From: Bacteroidia bacterium
Lineage (GTDB): Bacteria; Bacteroidota; Bacteroidia; Cytophagales; Cyclobacteriaceae
Reading direction: 5' to 3'
Length of the DNA stretch: 64,000 bases
Assembly (NCBI GenBank): GCA_030432655.1
Contig: JAUILA010000012.1
Coordinates: 101,181-165,180 of the forward strand
Both the position numbers and the translations under genes were made by a program. The notes under the pieces were generated by a model. The model saw only the letters and a program-made list of their open reading frames with translations, did no database searches and had not been told where the DNA came from. Positions 17,638-26,007 of this stretch are shown here, in pieces (the first letter of the stretch is position 1; each line of letters opens with the position of its first letter).

Positions 17638-17925
17638 ATGCAATTCGAAGAGTTTCAGCAAACACTACAGAAGGAAAAGCCGGATCCATCACTGAGTGAT
17701 CCGCTGAAAGCCCTGTGGTACGACGGGAACGGACAGTGGGAGCGTGCCCACGACCTCATCCAGGATGCCATGTCCGGCGATGAAGCCTGGGTCCATGCTT
17801 ATCTGCACCGGAAAGAAGGCGATATCGGGAATGCGGATTACTGGTATCGCCGGGCGGGCAAATCCCGGCCAGACAGTAATCTTGAAGAAGAATGGGAGTT
17901 CATCGTACAGTCATTACTGCCATGA
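17638..17925 (+). CDS. Conserved small soluble protein (ALWYD / HAYLHRKEGD type)
   Basis: 95 residues without signal or membrane segments. Conserved-looking blocks are DPLKALWYDGNGQWERAHDL, WVHAYLHRKEGDIGNADYWY and RRAGKSRPD. I recognise it as a common bacterial hypothetical protein found as a single domain; its helical character and repeat-like W/Y spacing suggest a half-TPR. No function is known to me. The GH130-type gene begins 13 bases downstream. Confidence 0.8.
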   Translation: MQFEEFQQTLQKEKPDPSLSDPLKALWYDGNGQWERAHDLIQDAMSGDEAWVHAYLHRKEGDIGNADYWYRRAGKSRPDSNLEEEWEFIVQSLLP

Positions 17926-17938
17926 AAAAATCAAAACC

Positions 17939-18958
17939 ATGAAGGCAGGCTGGCTGATACTTTTACTGTTGTCGGGCGCATGTTCGACGGAAGTTGCTAC
18001 CAAAAAACAAACAGAGTGGGAGCTGCATGGCTTCACCAAGCTTGATTCGGTCAACCCAATTCTGACCCCTGACAGTGAACTTGCATTCAGCGATCCTGTT
18101 TCCGGAATACAGGTTGAATGGGCCAGTCGGAATGTGCTGAATCCCGCTGCCGTGGTTAGAAATGATACGGTTTTTTTATTTTTCAGAGCTCAGGACAAAA
18201 GCGGGACTTCACGAATCGGTCTGGCAACCAGCACAGACGGGATCCATTTCAGTAAACGAAGCGAACCGGTTTTTTACCCGGCGGATGACGCTATGAGCGA
18301 TTATGAATGGAGCTATCTGAGAAAAGAAGACCCTGATTGTTCAAATTGCTTTGATGGCGTGGAGGACCCGCGTATTGTTAGTGCACCAGATGGCGGTTAT
18401 GTGATGACATATACTGCTTATGATGGCCGTACAGCACGGCTGGCCCTGGCTACATCGGCAGACCTGATCCATTGGAAAAAAGAAGGACTGGTGCTTTCCG
18501 ACAGTATTAACCGTGATTTATGGAGTAAATCCGGCGCGATCGTGGTGAAACAGGAGGGGGAGAATATGGTCGCTCATGAAACCGGTGGAAAATACTGGAT
18601 GTACTACGGCGATACTGATTTGTTCATGGCCGTATCTGATGATTTAATCCGATGGAAGCCATTAATAAATGAGGAGAATGGGCGGCGTATAACCGTCATG
18701 CATCCGCGCCCCGGCTATTTTGACAGCAGGCTGGTGGAGCCCGGGCCCTTTGCACTGAAAACTGAAGAGGGTATTCTCCTGATCTACAACGGCAGCAATG
18801 CGTCAAATGCCAACGATCCTGAGCTTCCGAAGTTCACGTATGCTGCTTCGAATTGCGGTGGCTGCCCTGCCACGGGAATCATTGTGATCCTACTTCCCGG
18901 CAAATCTTTCCCTTTGCCTGTCGCGCCTGAGGTATGCCGAGCGATTCGGCAAGTTTAA
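17939..18958 (+). pseudogene. GH130-type glycosidase/phosphorylase lipoprotein, 3' end lost
   Basis: Start chosen at 17939 (MKAGWLILLLLSGACS), a lipoprotein signal; the open frame runs further upstream but overlaps the previous gene. The five-bladed GH130-type propeller is recognisable: VLNPAAVVRNDTVFLFFRAQ, GVEDPRIVSAPDGGYVMTYT, GKYWMYYGDTD and RLVEPGPFALKTEEGILLIY. Similarity ends at about TYAAS (about 18850). The remaining 36 codons read antisense through the end of the TPR gene and match nothing in any plus-strand frame. Family members normally continue some 70-90 residues with a VLFD segment and another YYG motif. Deletion of the 3' end, or an assembly join near 18850-18880, would explain this. 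Confidence 0.72.
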
Positions 18959-20068
18959 TATCCCGGCAGGCCTGCTGAAAATTCTCCAGATAGTATAAGG
19001 TCAGGGCGCGCATGTACACTGCCTGTCCATATTCAGGATCATAAATGAGGGCCACATTGTAGTCATTGAGTGCATTTTCATATTCCTTAAGATAATACAA
19101 CGAATTACCACGATTGTAGTAGGCCTTTTCCAGGTCCGGTTTCAAGTCGATCGCGCGGGCGAAATCGCCCAGGGCTTCCTCGTATTTACCCTTAGTATTA
19201 AGCACGATACCCCGGTTGACCAGTGTCTCTGCATTATTCGGGTCCAGTGTGATGGCCTGGTTGAAATCAGCCAGTGCTTTATCAATTTCGCCCTGTTGGA
19301 GGTACCGAAAGCCACGCTGCCGGTAGGCAAGGGGCGACGAGGGGTTGTCCCGGATACTTTCAGAATAAAAACGAACAGGACTTTGCAGGTCCCCTGATTC
19401 TTCGATAAGGTTGGCCAGGTTGTACCGGGCCAGTGCATTTTCCGGTGTCAGCTCCAGGGCGCCTCATACTGACCGGACTTCCGGTAAATATTGCCGCGGT
19501 TCACATAATAATCTGCGTTTGCAGGCTGAATGGATATGGCGGTATCCAGCAGGGAAAGCGCCTGGTTAAGGTTACCAAGGCCCTCTTCGCACAAACCAAG
19601 GTAATTGTAAAGAAAAGACCGGTCTTTGGTCTGGGCGGTAAACATGCCGGTAATTCCTTCACCATGGACTGGTTGCCGGTAATACACCATGGAGGTGGTC
19701 CCGGCCGGAAGTTCCAGTAATTGACGGAATCCTTTACGCGCATCCTCATAGTGCTCCAGCCGGTAATTCAGGACACTGGCAGAGAGCAGTACTTCCACCC
19801 GCTCAGGAAAAGCATTCAGGTACACGATATAATCCAGCAGGGCCTGATCGGCTAGATCCAGCTGTTCATATGCCGCGGCCCGGTAGAGGTACGCATCCAT
19901 CAGGCCCGGATCCAGTCGTATCGCCTTATCGAATTCTTCCCTTGCCAGCTCATAATTTTCATTCTCCAGGGCCTGAATACCAGATTCCAAAATTCTGTCT
20001 GCATCCGGCTCCTGGGCTTGTGCAGCGAAGAAAGTAATCAGGAGGATTAACAGCAGGAGCTTTTTCAT
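18879..20068 (-). pseudogene. TPR-repeat exported protein, split by a one-base frameshift
   Basis: The first frame (20068 to 19448) encodes a signal peptide (MKKLLLLILLITFFAAQAQ) and several tetratricopeptide repeats, ending at SGQYEAPWS. The repeats continue without loss in the next frame (LELTPENALARYNLANLIEE onward) to the stop at 18879. Restoring one base near 19455-19458, in a GC-rich run that would read GCGGCC, rejoins them as QYEAALELTPENA and gives about 396 residues. The regular repeat pattern (Y..A..DF..AI.LDP) is kept on both sides, so the lesion is recent or is a sequencing error. TPR proteins scaffold protein complexes; no partner is indicated. Confidence 0.85.
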
Positions 20069-20105
20069 ATTATTAGAAACATGATTTTAGTCCGGTAAGT
20101 TGCAT

Positions 20106-20636
20106 TTATTCCTGTGCCTGGAGAATGGCCTTGTCATTCTCAAACAATTCGATAATCCAGGAGGCAGGTGCCCGCTCCGTTCTGTTCTCGCCTGCCTTTT
20201 GCAGGATCTCTCCCATCGAAACCGGAACATCCCTTTTCCAGATGAGGGCCCGGGTAATGCCAATGGCGGCAATCCGGTCTTTGTTTTCGAATGTATGAAT
20301 GTGATACACCCACTTACTGTCCCATCCGGCCAGTTCCAGCGTTACTTTGAACCGGGAGAATATTTTGAGGGGCCGGCGGTAAATGATCTTTTGAGAACCC
20401 AGGGTAGGGGCCAGTCCGCCCCTGAAAACAACCTCATACAATTTTGACCGCAGGAGGGCTTCCCACCTGATCAGGTCCATATAAACAGTATAACGTGACG
20501 CGGTCATTACGCGTAATCCCTCGCAGTCGAAGAGACGCACGCGAAAAGTCCGGCTGAATTTTGCGTCAATGGGGATCGGCGCAGTGAAATTGCGCAGGAT
20601 CAGTAAAATAAGTATCCTGTACCAAAAATAAAGCAT
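20106..20636 (-). CDS. Membrane-anchored hotdog thioesterase-like protein (4HBT/THEM6 type)
   Basis: 176 residues. An N-terminal hydrophobic helix (MLYFWYRILILLILRNF) is followed by a hotdog-type domain: SRTFRVRLFDCEGLRVMTAS, YTVYMDLIRWEALLRSKLYE, PTLGSQKIIYRRPLKIFSRF, with IAAIGITRALIWKRD as the last strand. This matches the 4HBT_2/THEM6 group of acyl-CoA thioesterase-like proteins. The usual DxxxHMNN motif is altered (FDCEGLRVMTAS), so activity is uncertain. A TATCTTGA -7-like element lies 28 bases upstream (20664-20671). Confidence 0.75.
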   Translation of the reverse strand: MLYFWYRILILLILRNFTAPIPIDAKFSRTFRVRLFDCEGLRVMTASRYTVYMDLIRWEALLRSKLYEVVFRGGLAPTLGSQKIIYRRPLKIFSRFKVTLELAGWDSKWVYHIHTFENKDRIAAIGITRALIWKRDVPVSMGEILQKAGENRTERAPASWIIELFENDKAILQAQE

Positions 20637-20663
20637 CTTGAAGTTCCGGGTTTTACCGGACCT

Positions 20664-20671
20664 TCAAGATA
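20664..20671 (-). promoter_or_regulatory. TATCTTGA -7-like element
   Basis: Read on the minus strand, TATCTTGA lies 28 bases upstream of the thioesterase start. The same octamer occurs upstream of the genes starting at 25569 and 30500. Confidence 0.4.
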
Positions 20672-20690
20672 CAAAAATTATAAAGCGGAA

Positions 20691-22022
20691 TTACCGCAGG
20701 TACTGGTTGATCAGGTTTTCGTACATTTCCTGCTTTCCGCTGATCATGTCCGGCTCCCCGTTCTGCACCGCAAGGTCGTGAAGCTCTTCGAGCGTCAGGC
20801 TTCCTTCCCTGAACTTCTTCCCGTTCCCGCTGTCAAAGGACGCGTACCGGTCGCTTCGAAGCTTGTTGTACGGTGATTCATTCAGGATGCGGTCAGCAAT
20901 AAGCAATGCCCGGGCAAAATTATCCATTCCGCCGATGTGTGCGTGGAATAAATCATCCAGATCGGTTGAATTTCTGCGGGTTTTGGCATCGAAATTAATT
21001 CCTCCCGTTTTGAATCCGCCGGCTGGAAGCAATACCAGCATGGCTTCCACCAGCTCGTAGAGATCAACCGGGAACTGATCCGTATCCCAGCCATTCTGAT
21101 AGTCACCACGGTTTGCGTCAATTGATCCGAGCAGACCGGCGTCGGCCGATACCTGCAGTTCATGCTGAAAGGTGTGACTTGCCAGGGTCGCGTGGTTTAC
21201 TTCAATGTTCAGTTTAAAATCATCAGTAAGCCCGAATTCCTGGAGAAAGGCAATACAGGTGGCGGCATCAAAATCATACTGATGCTTGGAAGGTTCCATC
21301 GGCTTGGGTTCGATCAGGAAGGTTCCTTCGAAACCGTTCTTTCTGCCGTAATCCCTGGCCATGGTAAAGAAACGCGCAATATTCTCCCGTTCTTTTTGCA
21401 TTTGTGTATTGAGCAGGCTCATATAGCCTTCGCGGCCACCCCAGAATACGTAATTCTGGCCACCAAGTTTGATGGTGGCATCTATGGCATTCTTTACCTG
21501 GAATCCTGCATGTGTCACCACATTGAAATCGGGGTTGGTCGCTGCACCGTTCATGTACCTCGGGTTTCCGAACAGGTTGGCGGTACCCCAGAGCAGTTTT
21601 ACCCCGGATTCCTGTTGCTTTGATTTAGCATAATCGGTGATATCCTGCAGTCTCTTTTCGGATTCTGTCAGCGTACCTGCCTCATTTACCAGATCATAAT
21701 CGTGAAAGCAATAGAATTCAGCACCGATCTTGGTAATGAATTCGAAGGCGGCATCCATTTTGTCGCGGGCTGCCTGAATAGGATCAGACGCGGTATCCCA
21801 GGGGAATTGTTTGGTTGGCGCACCAAAGGGATCGCCCCCGGTTCCACAGAAGGAATGCCAGTAGGCAATGGCAAACCGCAAATGTTCTTTCAGGGTTTTG
21901 CCGCCCACTTTTTTATCGGGATCATAGTATTTAAAAGCCATCGGATTGTCAGAATCCGGGCCTTCGAAAGAGATTTCACCAATCCCTTTGAAGTATTCTT
22001 TGTCACCTGTTAATACACTCAT
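20691..22022 (-). CDS. xylA: Xylose isomerase
   Basis: 443 residues, the class II length. The catalytic His segment is [16 protein letters not shown]; metal and substrate ligands appear in [34 protein letters not shown] and [18 protein letters not shown]. It converts D-xylose to D-xylulose in the cytoplasm using divalent metal ions. Its ATG overlaps the xylB stop by 4 bases, so the two genes form a translationally coupled operon xylBA read toward the left. Expression is probably controlled by the NrtR-like regulator and the dyad at 23534-23548. Confidence 0.97.
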   Translation of the reverse strand: MSVLTGDKEYFKGIGEISFEGPDSDNPMAFKYYDPDKKVGGKTLKEHLRFAIAYWHSFCGTGGDPFGAPTKQFPWDTASDPIQAARDKMDAAFEFITKIGAEFYCFHDYDLVNEAGTLTESEKRLQDITDYAKSKQQESGVKLLWGTANLFGNPRYMNGAATNPDFNVVTHAGFQVKNAIDATIKLGGQNYVFWGGREGYMSLLNTQMQKERENIARFFTMARDYGRKNGFEGTFLIEPKPMEPSKHQYDFDAATCIAFLQEFGLTDDFKLNIEVNHATLASHTFQHELQVSADAGLLGSIDANRGDYQNGWDTDQFPVDLYELVEAMLVLLPAGGFKTGGINFDAKTRRNSTDLDDLFHAHIGGMDNFARALLIADRILNESPYNKLRSDRYASFDSGNGKKFREGSLTLEELHDLAVQNGEPDMISGKQEMYENLINQYLR

Positions 22023-23500
22023 GAGTTAAGTTGCTTGTTTAAATTTTCTTTCCAGGAATTATAAATTGATTCGTATTCATTGATGATAGCCTGATCCGGA
22101 TGATAGGAATTAGCGAGATCAAGCGGAATATTTTCAATGTTTTTGTACATGCCGATACCCATTCCGGCGGCCAGGGCTGCACCCCGTGCGCCGTCCGTAT
22201 CAAAAATTTCCACATCACATCCTGTCAGGGAAGTAAATAATGTGGAAAACAGCGGGCTGAGGAACATATTAGCCCGGGAAGCTCTGATTTTTTCGGGTGA
22301 AACCCCAAGGTCCCGCAATAGTTCGAATCCATAGATGAATGAAAATACGATCCCTTCCTGCACAGCGCGGTACATTTCGGCTGACTGGTGCCTGGTAAAG
22401 GAGATGCCGGAGAACGAAGCATGAACCTGCTGGTTCTTCAGCATGCGTTCCGCACCATTACCAAACGGGTAGAAGAACAATCCGTCACTACCCGCTTTCG
22501 CATCCCGGGCCATTTCATTCATTTTCTGATAAGATGCAGCACCTGATAATTCTTTGATCCAGCGGTTGGCTATCCCGGTACCATTAATACAAAGAAGAAT
22601 GCCTGTGAGCTGATCGCCGGCAGGTGAGGGGTGCAAAAATGTGTTTACCCGTGCCGACTTGTCAGTGATAAGTTCGCCTGATACCGCATAGATCACGCCA
22701 GACGTACCTGCAGTGGAAGCTACCTGACCGGGTCGGAATACTTTCAGTGAAATGGCATTGTTCGGCTGATCTCCCGCCCGGTACGTAACCGGGGTCCCGG
22801 CGGCAATGCCTGTTTCTGCCGCCGCTTTTTCGTTGACACCTCCCTGATCCCCAAATGACGGAACAAGTGCCGCAAATGGGTTTTTTCCAATTCCGGACAG
22901 GACTTCATCAGAAATGGCTTCCGACTGGTAATCATAGAGAATACCTTCCGAAAGCCCGGAAGATGTAGTTTGTCGTTCACCGGTCAGCCGGTACGCGATA
23001 TAGTCTCCTGGCAACATGGCCGTTTCAATCTTTTCAAATTTCTCCGGTTCATTCTCCTTTACCCACATCAGCTTGGAGGCAGTAAAGTTTCCCGGAGAAT
23101 TCAGTAATCTGGAATAGCAAAACTCAGTACCGATCCGGCTTTCCATCGCCCGGCCGGTTTCAACAGCCCGGCTGTCACACCAGATGATCGATGGGCGTAC
23201 CGCTTCTCCATTTTTGTCAAGCAGAACAAGTCCGTGCATCTGGTAGGCAATGCCGATTGCCCCGATCCCGGAGCCGGCACCTGGCAGATCATTGAAAATT
23301 TCCCTGATGGCGGAAACGGTATGCTGCCACCATGTGTCAGGATCCTGCTCGGCCCAGTCTGGTCGCGGACTGTCAATGCGCATTTCACTCTCCGGTTTGA
23401 AGCAGGATGCTGCTACATTACCGGATTCTGATTCGACCAGGGAAACTTTCACGGATGAACTTCCCAGGTCGATGCCTAGAAGATATTTTTTATTCGACAT
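22019..23500 (-). CDS. xylB: Xylulokinase
   Basis: 493 residues of the FGGY carbohydrate kinase family. [16 protein letters not shown] is the N-terminal phosphate-1 loop, [11 protein letters not shown] is typical of xylulokinases, [15 protein letters not shown] carries the substrate-contacting QMHG motif, and [14 protein letters not shown] is the second ATP-binding segment. It phosphorylates D-xylulose to xylulose 5-phosphate, which transketolase can use. It is the first gene of xylBA, and its start lies 34 bases from the operator dyad. Confidence 0.96.
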   Translation of the reverse strand: MSNKKYLLGIDLGSSSVKVSLVESESGNVAASCFKPESEMRIDSPRPDWAEQDPDTWWQHTVSAIREIFNDLPGAGSGIGAIGIAYQMHGLVLLDKNGEAVRPSIIWCDSRAVETGRAMESRIGTEFCYSRLLNSPGNFTASKLMWVKENEPEKFEKIETAMLPGDYIAYRLTGERQTTSSGLSEGILYDYQSEAISDEVLSGIGKNPFAALVPSFGDQGGVNEKAAAETGIAAGTPVTYRAGDQPNNAISLKVFRPGQVASTAGTSGVIYAVSGELITDKSARVNTFLHPSPAGDQLTGILLCINGTGIANRWIKELSGAASYQKMNEMARDAKAGSDGLFFYPFGNGAERMLKNQQVHASFSGISFTRHQSAEMYRAVQEGIVFSFIYGFELLRDLGVSPEKIRASRANMFLSPLFSTLFTSLTGCDVEIFDTDGARGAALAAGMGIGMYKNIENIPLDLANSYHPDQAIINEYESIYNSWKENLNKQLNS

Positions 23501-23533
23501 ATTTGGTTTTAATGTCCGGAGTTATCTATCTTA

Positions 23534-23548
23534 TGGTCATATTGACCA
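23534..23548. promoter_or_regulatory. Operator dyad of the xylose regulator
   Basis: TGGTCA-TAT-TGACCA is a perfect 6+3+6 inverted repeat between the divergent xylB (23500) and Nudix/wHTH regulator (23585) starts. Its right end overlaps the -7 hexamer of the xylB promoter (23547-23554). This is where a repressor of xylBA would bind, and the regulator next door is the obvious candidate. Confidence 0.75.
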
Positions 23549-23554
23549 AAAGTA
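23547..23554 (-). promoter_or_regulatory. -7 element of the xylBA promoter
   Basis: Read on the minus strand, TACTTTTG fits TAnnTTTG exactly. It lies 47 bases upstream of the xylB start and overlaps the operator dyad by two bases. A good -33 TTG at normal spacing is not evident. Confidence 0.55.
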
Positions 23555-23584
23555 GGTAAAAATTTTCAAAATACATAACACTGC

Positions 23585-24268
23585 ATGTCAAAAAACAAGC
23601 TGGTTAAAAGTGTTACGATTGATTGTGTGATTTTCGGGTTTTATGAACGACGGCTTCAGTTATTGCTGGTGAAGCACGCAGATGGGATCGGGCAGGGGAG
23701 ATGGGGGCTTCCGGGTGGATGGATCCTTCAGGATGAAGACCTGGACCAGGCGGCCTACAGGATACTTTCAGACCTCACCGGAATTGAAAATATCTACCTG
23801 GAGCAATTGCGTGCTTTTGGCGGGGTTGATCGTTTTCCGGTATCTCGGGTCATAACCATTGCCTATTTTGCCCTGGTGAATCCGTCTGAATACCAGCTCA
23901 TCCCCGGTTTTACCGCTTCGGAAGTGGAATGGTTTCCGGTTGATGAGCGTCCTGAATTGTTGTATGACCACCAGGAAATCGTGTTGAACGCCCTTGACTT
24001 CCTGAAAGATAAGGTTCGTCGTGAACCTATCGGATTTAACCTTTTGCCGGAAGAATTTACCCTGCTGGATTTGCAGCATCTGTATGAGGAAGTGTTGCAG
24101 CATGAACTGGACAAGTCAAATTTCAGGAGGAAAATAAAGAAAATGGGATTGCTCAGAAAGAGCGGTAAAAAGCAGACGGACGTGCCTCACCGGGCGGCCA
24201 ACCTGTATGCCTTCGATGAGACCATGTATCGAAGGCTGGTGGAAAAAGGGTTTAACTTTGAAATCTAG
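23585..24268 (+). CDS. NrtR-like Nudix/winged-helix regulator of xylose genes
   Basis: 227 residues: a Nudix domain (about 1-145) followed by a winged helix (about 150-225; FTLLDLQHLYEEVLQHELDK, then SNFRRKIKKMGLLRKSGKKQ). This is the NrtR architecture. Bacteroidota have NrtR relatives that sense sugars rather than ADP-ribose, AraR of Bacteroides being the known case. The Nudix box is degraded: G and the first E remain in GGWILQDED, but REUxEE reads RILSDL, so hydrolysis is unlikely and ligand sensing likely. Divergence from xylBA and the dyad between them point to a xylose-responsive repressor. Its stop overlaps the convergent permease stop within CTAG. Confidence 0.85.
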   Translation: MSKNKLVKSVTIDCVIFGFYERRLQLLLVKHADGIGQGRWGLPGGWILQDEDLDQAAYRILSDLTGIENIYLEQLRAFGGVDRFPVSRVITIAYFALVNPSEYQLIPGFTASEVEWFPVDERPELLYDHQEIVLNALDFLKDKVRREPIGFNLLPEEFTLLDLQHLYEEVLQHELDKSNFRRKIKKMGLLRKSGKKQTDVPHRAANLYAFDETMYRRLVEKGFNFEI

Positions 24269-25569
24269 GGTTTTTTAAATCGCTTGATAATAGCATAGAG
24301 GATTGCCAGGAATATAAGGAGCGATATCCCTGTGATAATGTCGATGGTTTCCAGACCGGAAACGAACCAGAGGATTACGATGATGGTGAGAATGGGGACG
24401 AAGAGTCCGCCCGGAATCCTGAATGCCGAAGGTTGATCATCGACTTTTCTCAACTTAATTACCGCCGCGGCAATGCCAATATAAATGATAAGAATCGCAC
24501 TGTTCGATACGATCACCAGTGGTGCGAAACCGCCGAAGAGTGCGAGGGTAAGACCAATCAGTACATACACAGTTATGGCTATGTAGGGCGTTTTGAACCG
24601 GTTATGGATGCGGGCCAGGACAGGAACCGGAAGTGTATTGTCCCGGGCCGAGCTGAAAAGAGACCGCGGAATATTCAGGATTTCCCCGGATATATTACCA
24701 AACATGGATATGGCGGCTCCGATGGTGAGCAGCGTGAATCCGAACGGACCAATAAAGCGGCCCGCTGTTTCGGCAAGCGGATTCTCCGTAAAGCTCTCTA
24801 ATTCCGGGCCCAATACTCCAAGTGTGACTACCTGAATAAGCATGTACAACAATACAATAAAGATCATACTGATCAGTAAAGCCCGGGGAATGGATCTTTG
24901 CGGATCTTTCACCTCACCGCTTGCGGTCAGGCCCGATTCCGCACCCTGGAAGGCGAAAAAAAGCAGCATGGATATTCCTGCGAGCTCTGAGGTGGCAGGC
25001 AGCCCTGTCCATTCCAGGTTTTCGGGTTCAATGAAGAACAAACCCGTTACTACCAGGATGAGCAATGGAATTAATTTACCCAGGGTAGTGAGCTTCACCA
25101 GGGTGATCCCTTCTTTAACCCCCCGCACATTCAGGTAGCCCAGGCCCAGGAAAAGAACTACGAGGAAGACAAACCTTGCCCCGGAATGGTTCATGGCCGG
25201 GATCAATCCTGCCACCACTTCGTAAAGGGCATTCGCCACTGCGGCATCTGCAGTCAGGGTAGCGCAGAAAAATAAAATGACGGTAATAAACCCTGCCATT
25301 CCCCCGAAGGTGTGATAAATAAAGGCGTAGGAGCCTCCCGTGACCGTGATCTTACTTCCCACCTCCGCGTAACACAGTACCACCAGCAGCATGAGAAACC
25401 CGCAAAACAGATAGGCCAGCAGGCTTTCGACACCCATACTGCGCGATACCAGGGCCGGGAGCACAAATATTCCTGCTCCGACGACAATGTTGAAAATATT
25501 GGCCGCAAGGGCCCACATACTGATCTCTCTGCGTAATCCTTCGTCCTCCGGCAAGCTTTGTTTTGACAT
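24265..25569 (-). CDS. APC-family amino acid permease
   Basis: 434 residues with the start chosen at 25569 (MSKQSLPEDEGLRREISMW); the frame extends 20 codons further upstream without clear support. Twelve hydrophobic segments are visible. The first carries NIVVGAGIFVLPA, the unwound helix of APC transporters that contacts substrate, and FFAFQGAESGLTASGEVKDP is helix 6 with its loop. It should import amino acids or polyamines by proton or exchange coupling. It lies between the xylose genes and the sugar porter but need not belong to the xylose regulon. Confidence 0.88.
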   Translation of the reverse strand: MSKQSLPEDEGLRREISMWALAANIFNIVVGAGIFVLPALVSRSMGVESLLAYLFCGFLMLLVVLCYAEVGSKITVTGGSYAFIYHTFGGMAGFITVILFFCATLTADAAVANALYEVVAGLIPAMNHSGARFVFLVVLFLGLGYLNVRGVKEGITLVKLTTLGKLIPLLILVVTGLFFIEPENLEWTGLPATSELAGISMLLFFAFQGAESGLTASGEVKDPQRSIPRALLISMIFIVLLYMLIQVVTLGVLGPELESFTENPLAETAGRFIGPFGFTLLTIGAAISMFGNISGEILNIPRSLFSSARDNTLPVPVLARIHNRFKTPYIAITVYVLIGLTLALFGGFAPLVIVSNSAILIIYIGIAAAVIKLRKVDDQPSAFRIPGGLFVPILTIIVILWFVSGLETIDIITGISLLIFLAILYAIIKRFKKP

Positions 25570-25609
25570 GTGAATTATAGACTGGAGAATAATCTTCCGG
25601 ACTGGTGGT

Positions 25610-25617
25610 TCAAGATA
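25610..25617 (-). promoter_or_regulatory. TATCTTGA -7-like element
   Basis: Read on the minus strand, TATCTTGA lies 41 bases upstream of the chosen permease start at 25569. It falls within the upstream extension of the frame, which supports the downstream start. Confidence 0.4.
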
Positions 25618-25744
25618 GTAAAAATTCAACCAGGTTTTTGATTTTTTTCTTATTTCGAGGTGTCAGGATGTTGTTTAAAAGGACTGATGTATGATTTTTT
25701 ACTAGCAAAATTCCCAAAAATGTTATAGATTATATTATCAGCCT

Positions 25745-25978
25745 ATGAAAGTAGATAAATCCATAATGTCGGCCCTGATCGGCAGCGTTGGGCTTTTAGC
25801 AATAGGTGTAATTGTCTATATGGTAATCTTGCCGGCACTCGCATTCCTGATTATATCGGGAACGGCAGATCATACTTTTGCCTTTGACGGACCGAAAAGC
25901 TTTTACTGCATTCTTACCCTAAGTCTGGCAGGTGGCTTTTTTGGCTGGTCAATGTATCAGTTGCGCAAGCGTATCTGA
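25745..25978 (+). CDS. Small two-helix membrane protein
   Basis: 77 residues with two predicted membrane helices (about 8-38 and 50-72) and a short acidic/basic loop (TADHTFAFDGPKSFY). There is no recognisable motif. It lies alone between divergent and convergent transporters. The coding call rests on its length, a clean start, and a hydrophobicity pattern typical of real small membrane proteins. Confidence 0.55.
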   Translation: MKVDKSIMSALIGSVGLLAIGVIVYMVILPALAFLIISGTADHTFAFDGPKSFYCILTLSLAGGFFGWSMYQLRKRI

Positions 25979-26007
25979 AGGATCGGGTAAGGCAGGCACA
26001 TCTCAGC

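Noticed and set aside
18850..18960. Frameshift as the reason the GH130-type protein ends early
   Set aside because: I read all three plus frames past 18850, and none restores the family's C-terminal motifs, so a simple frameshift does not explain it.
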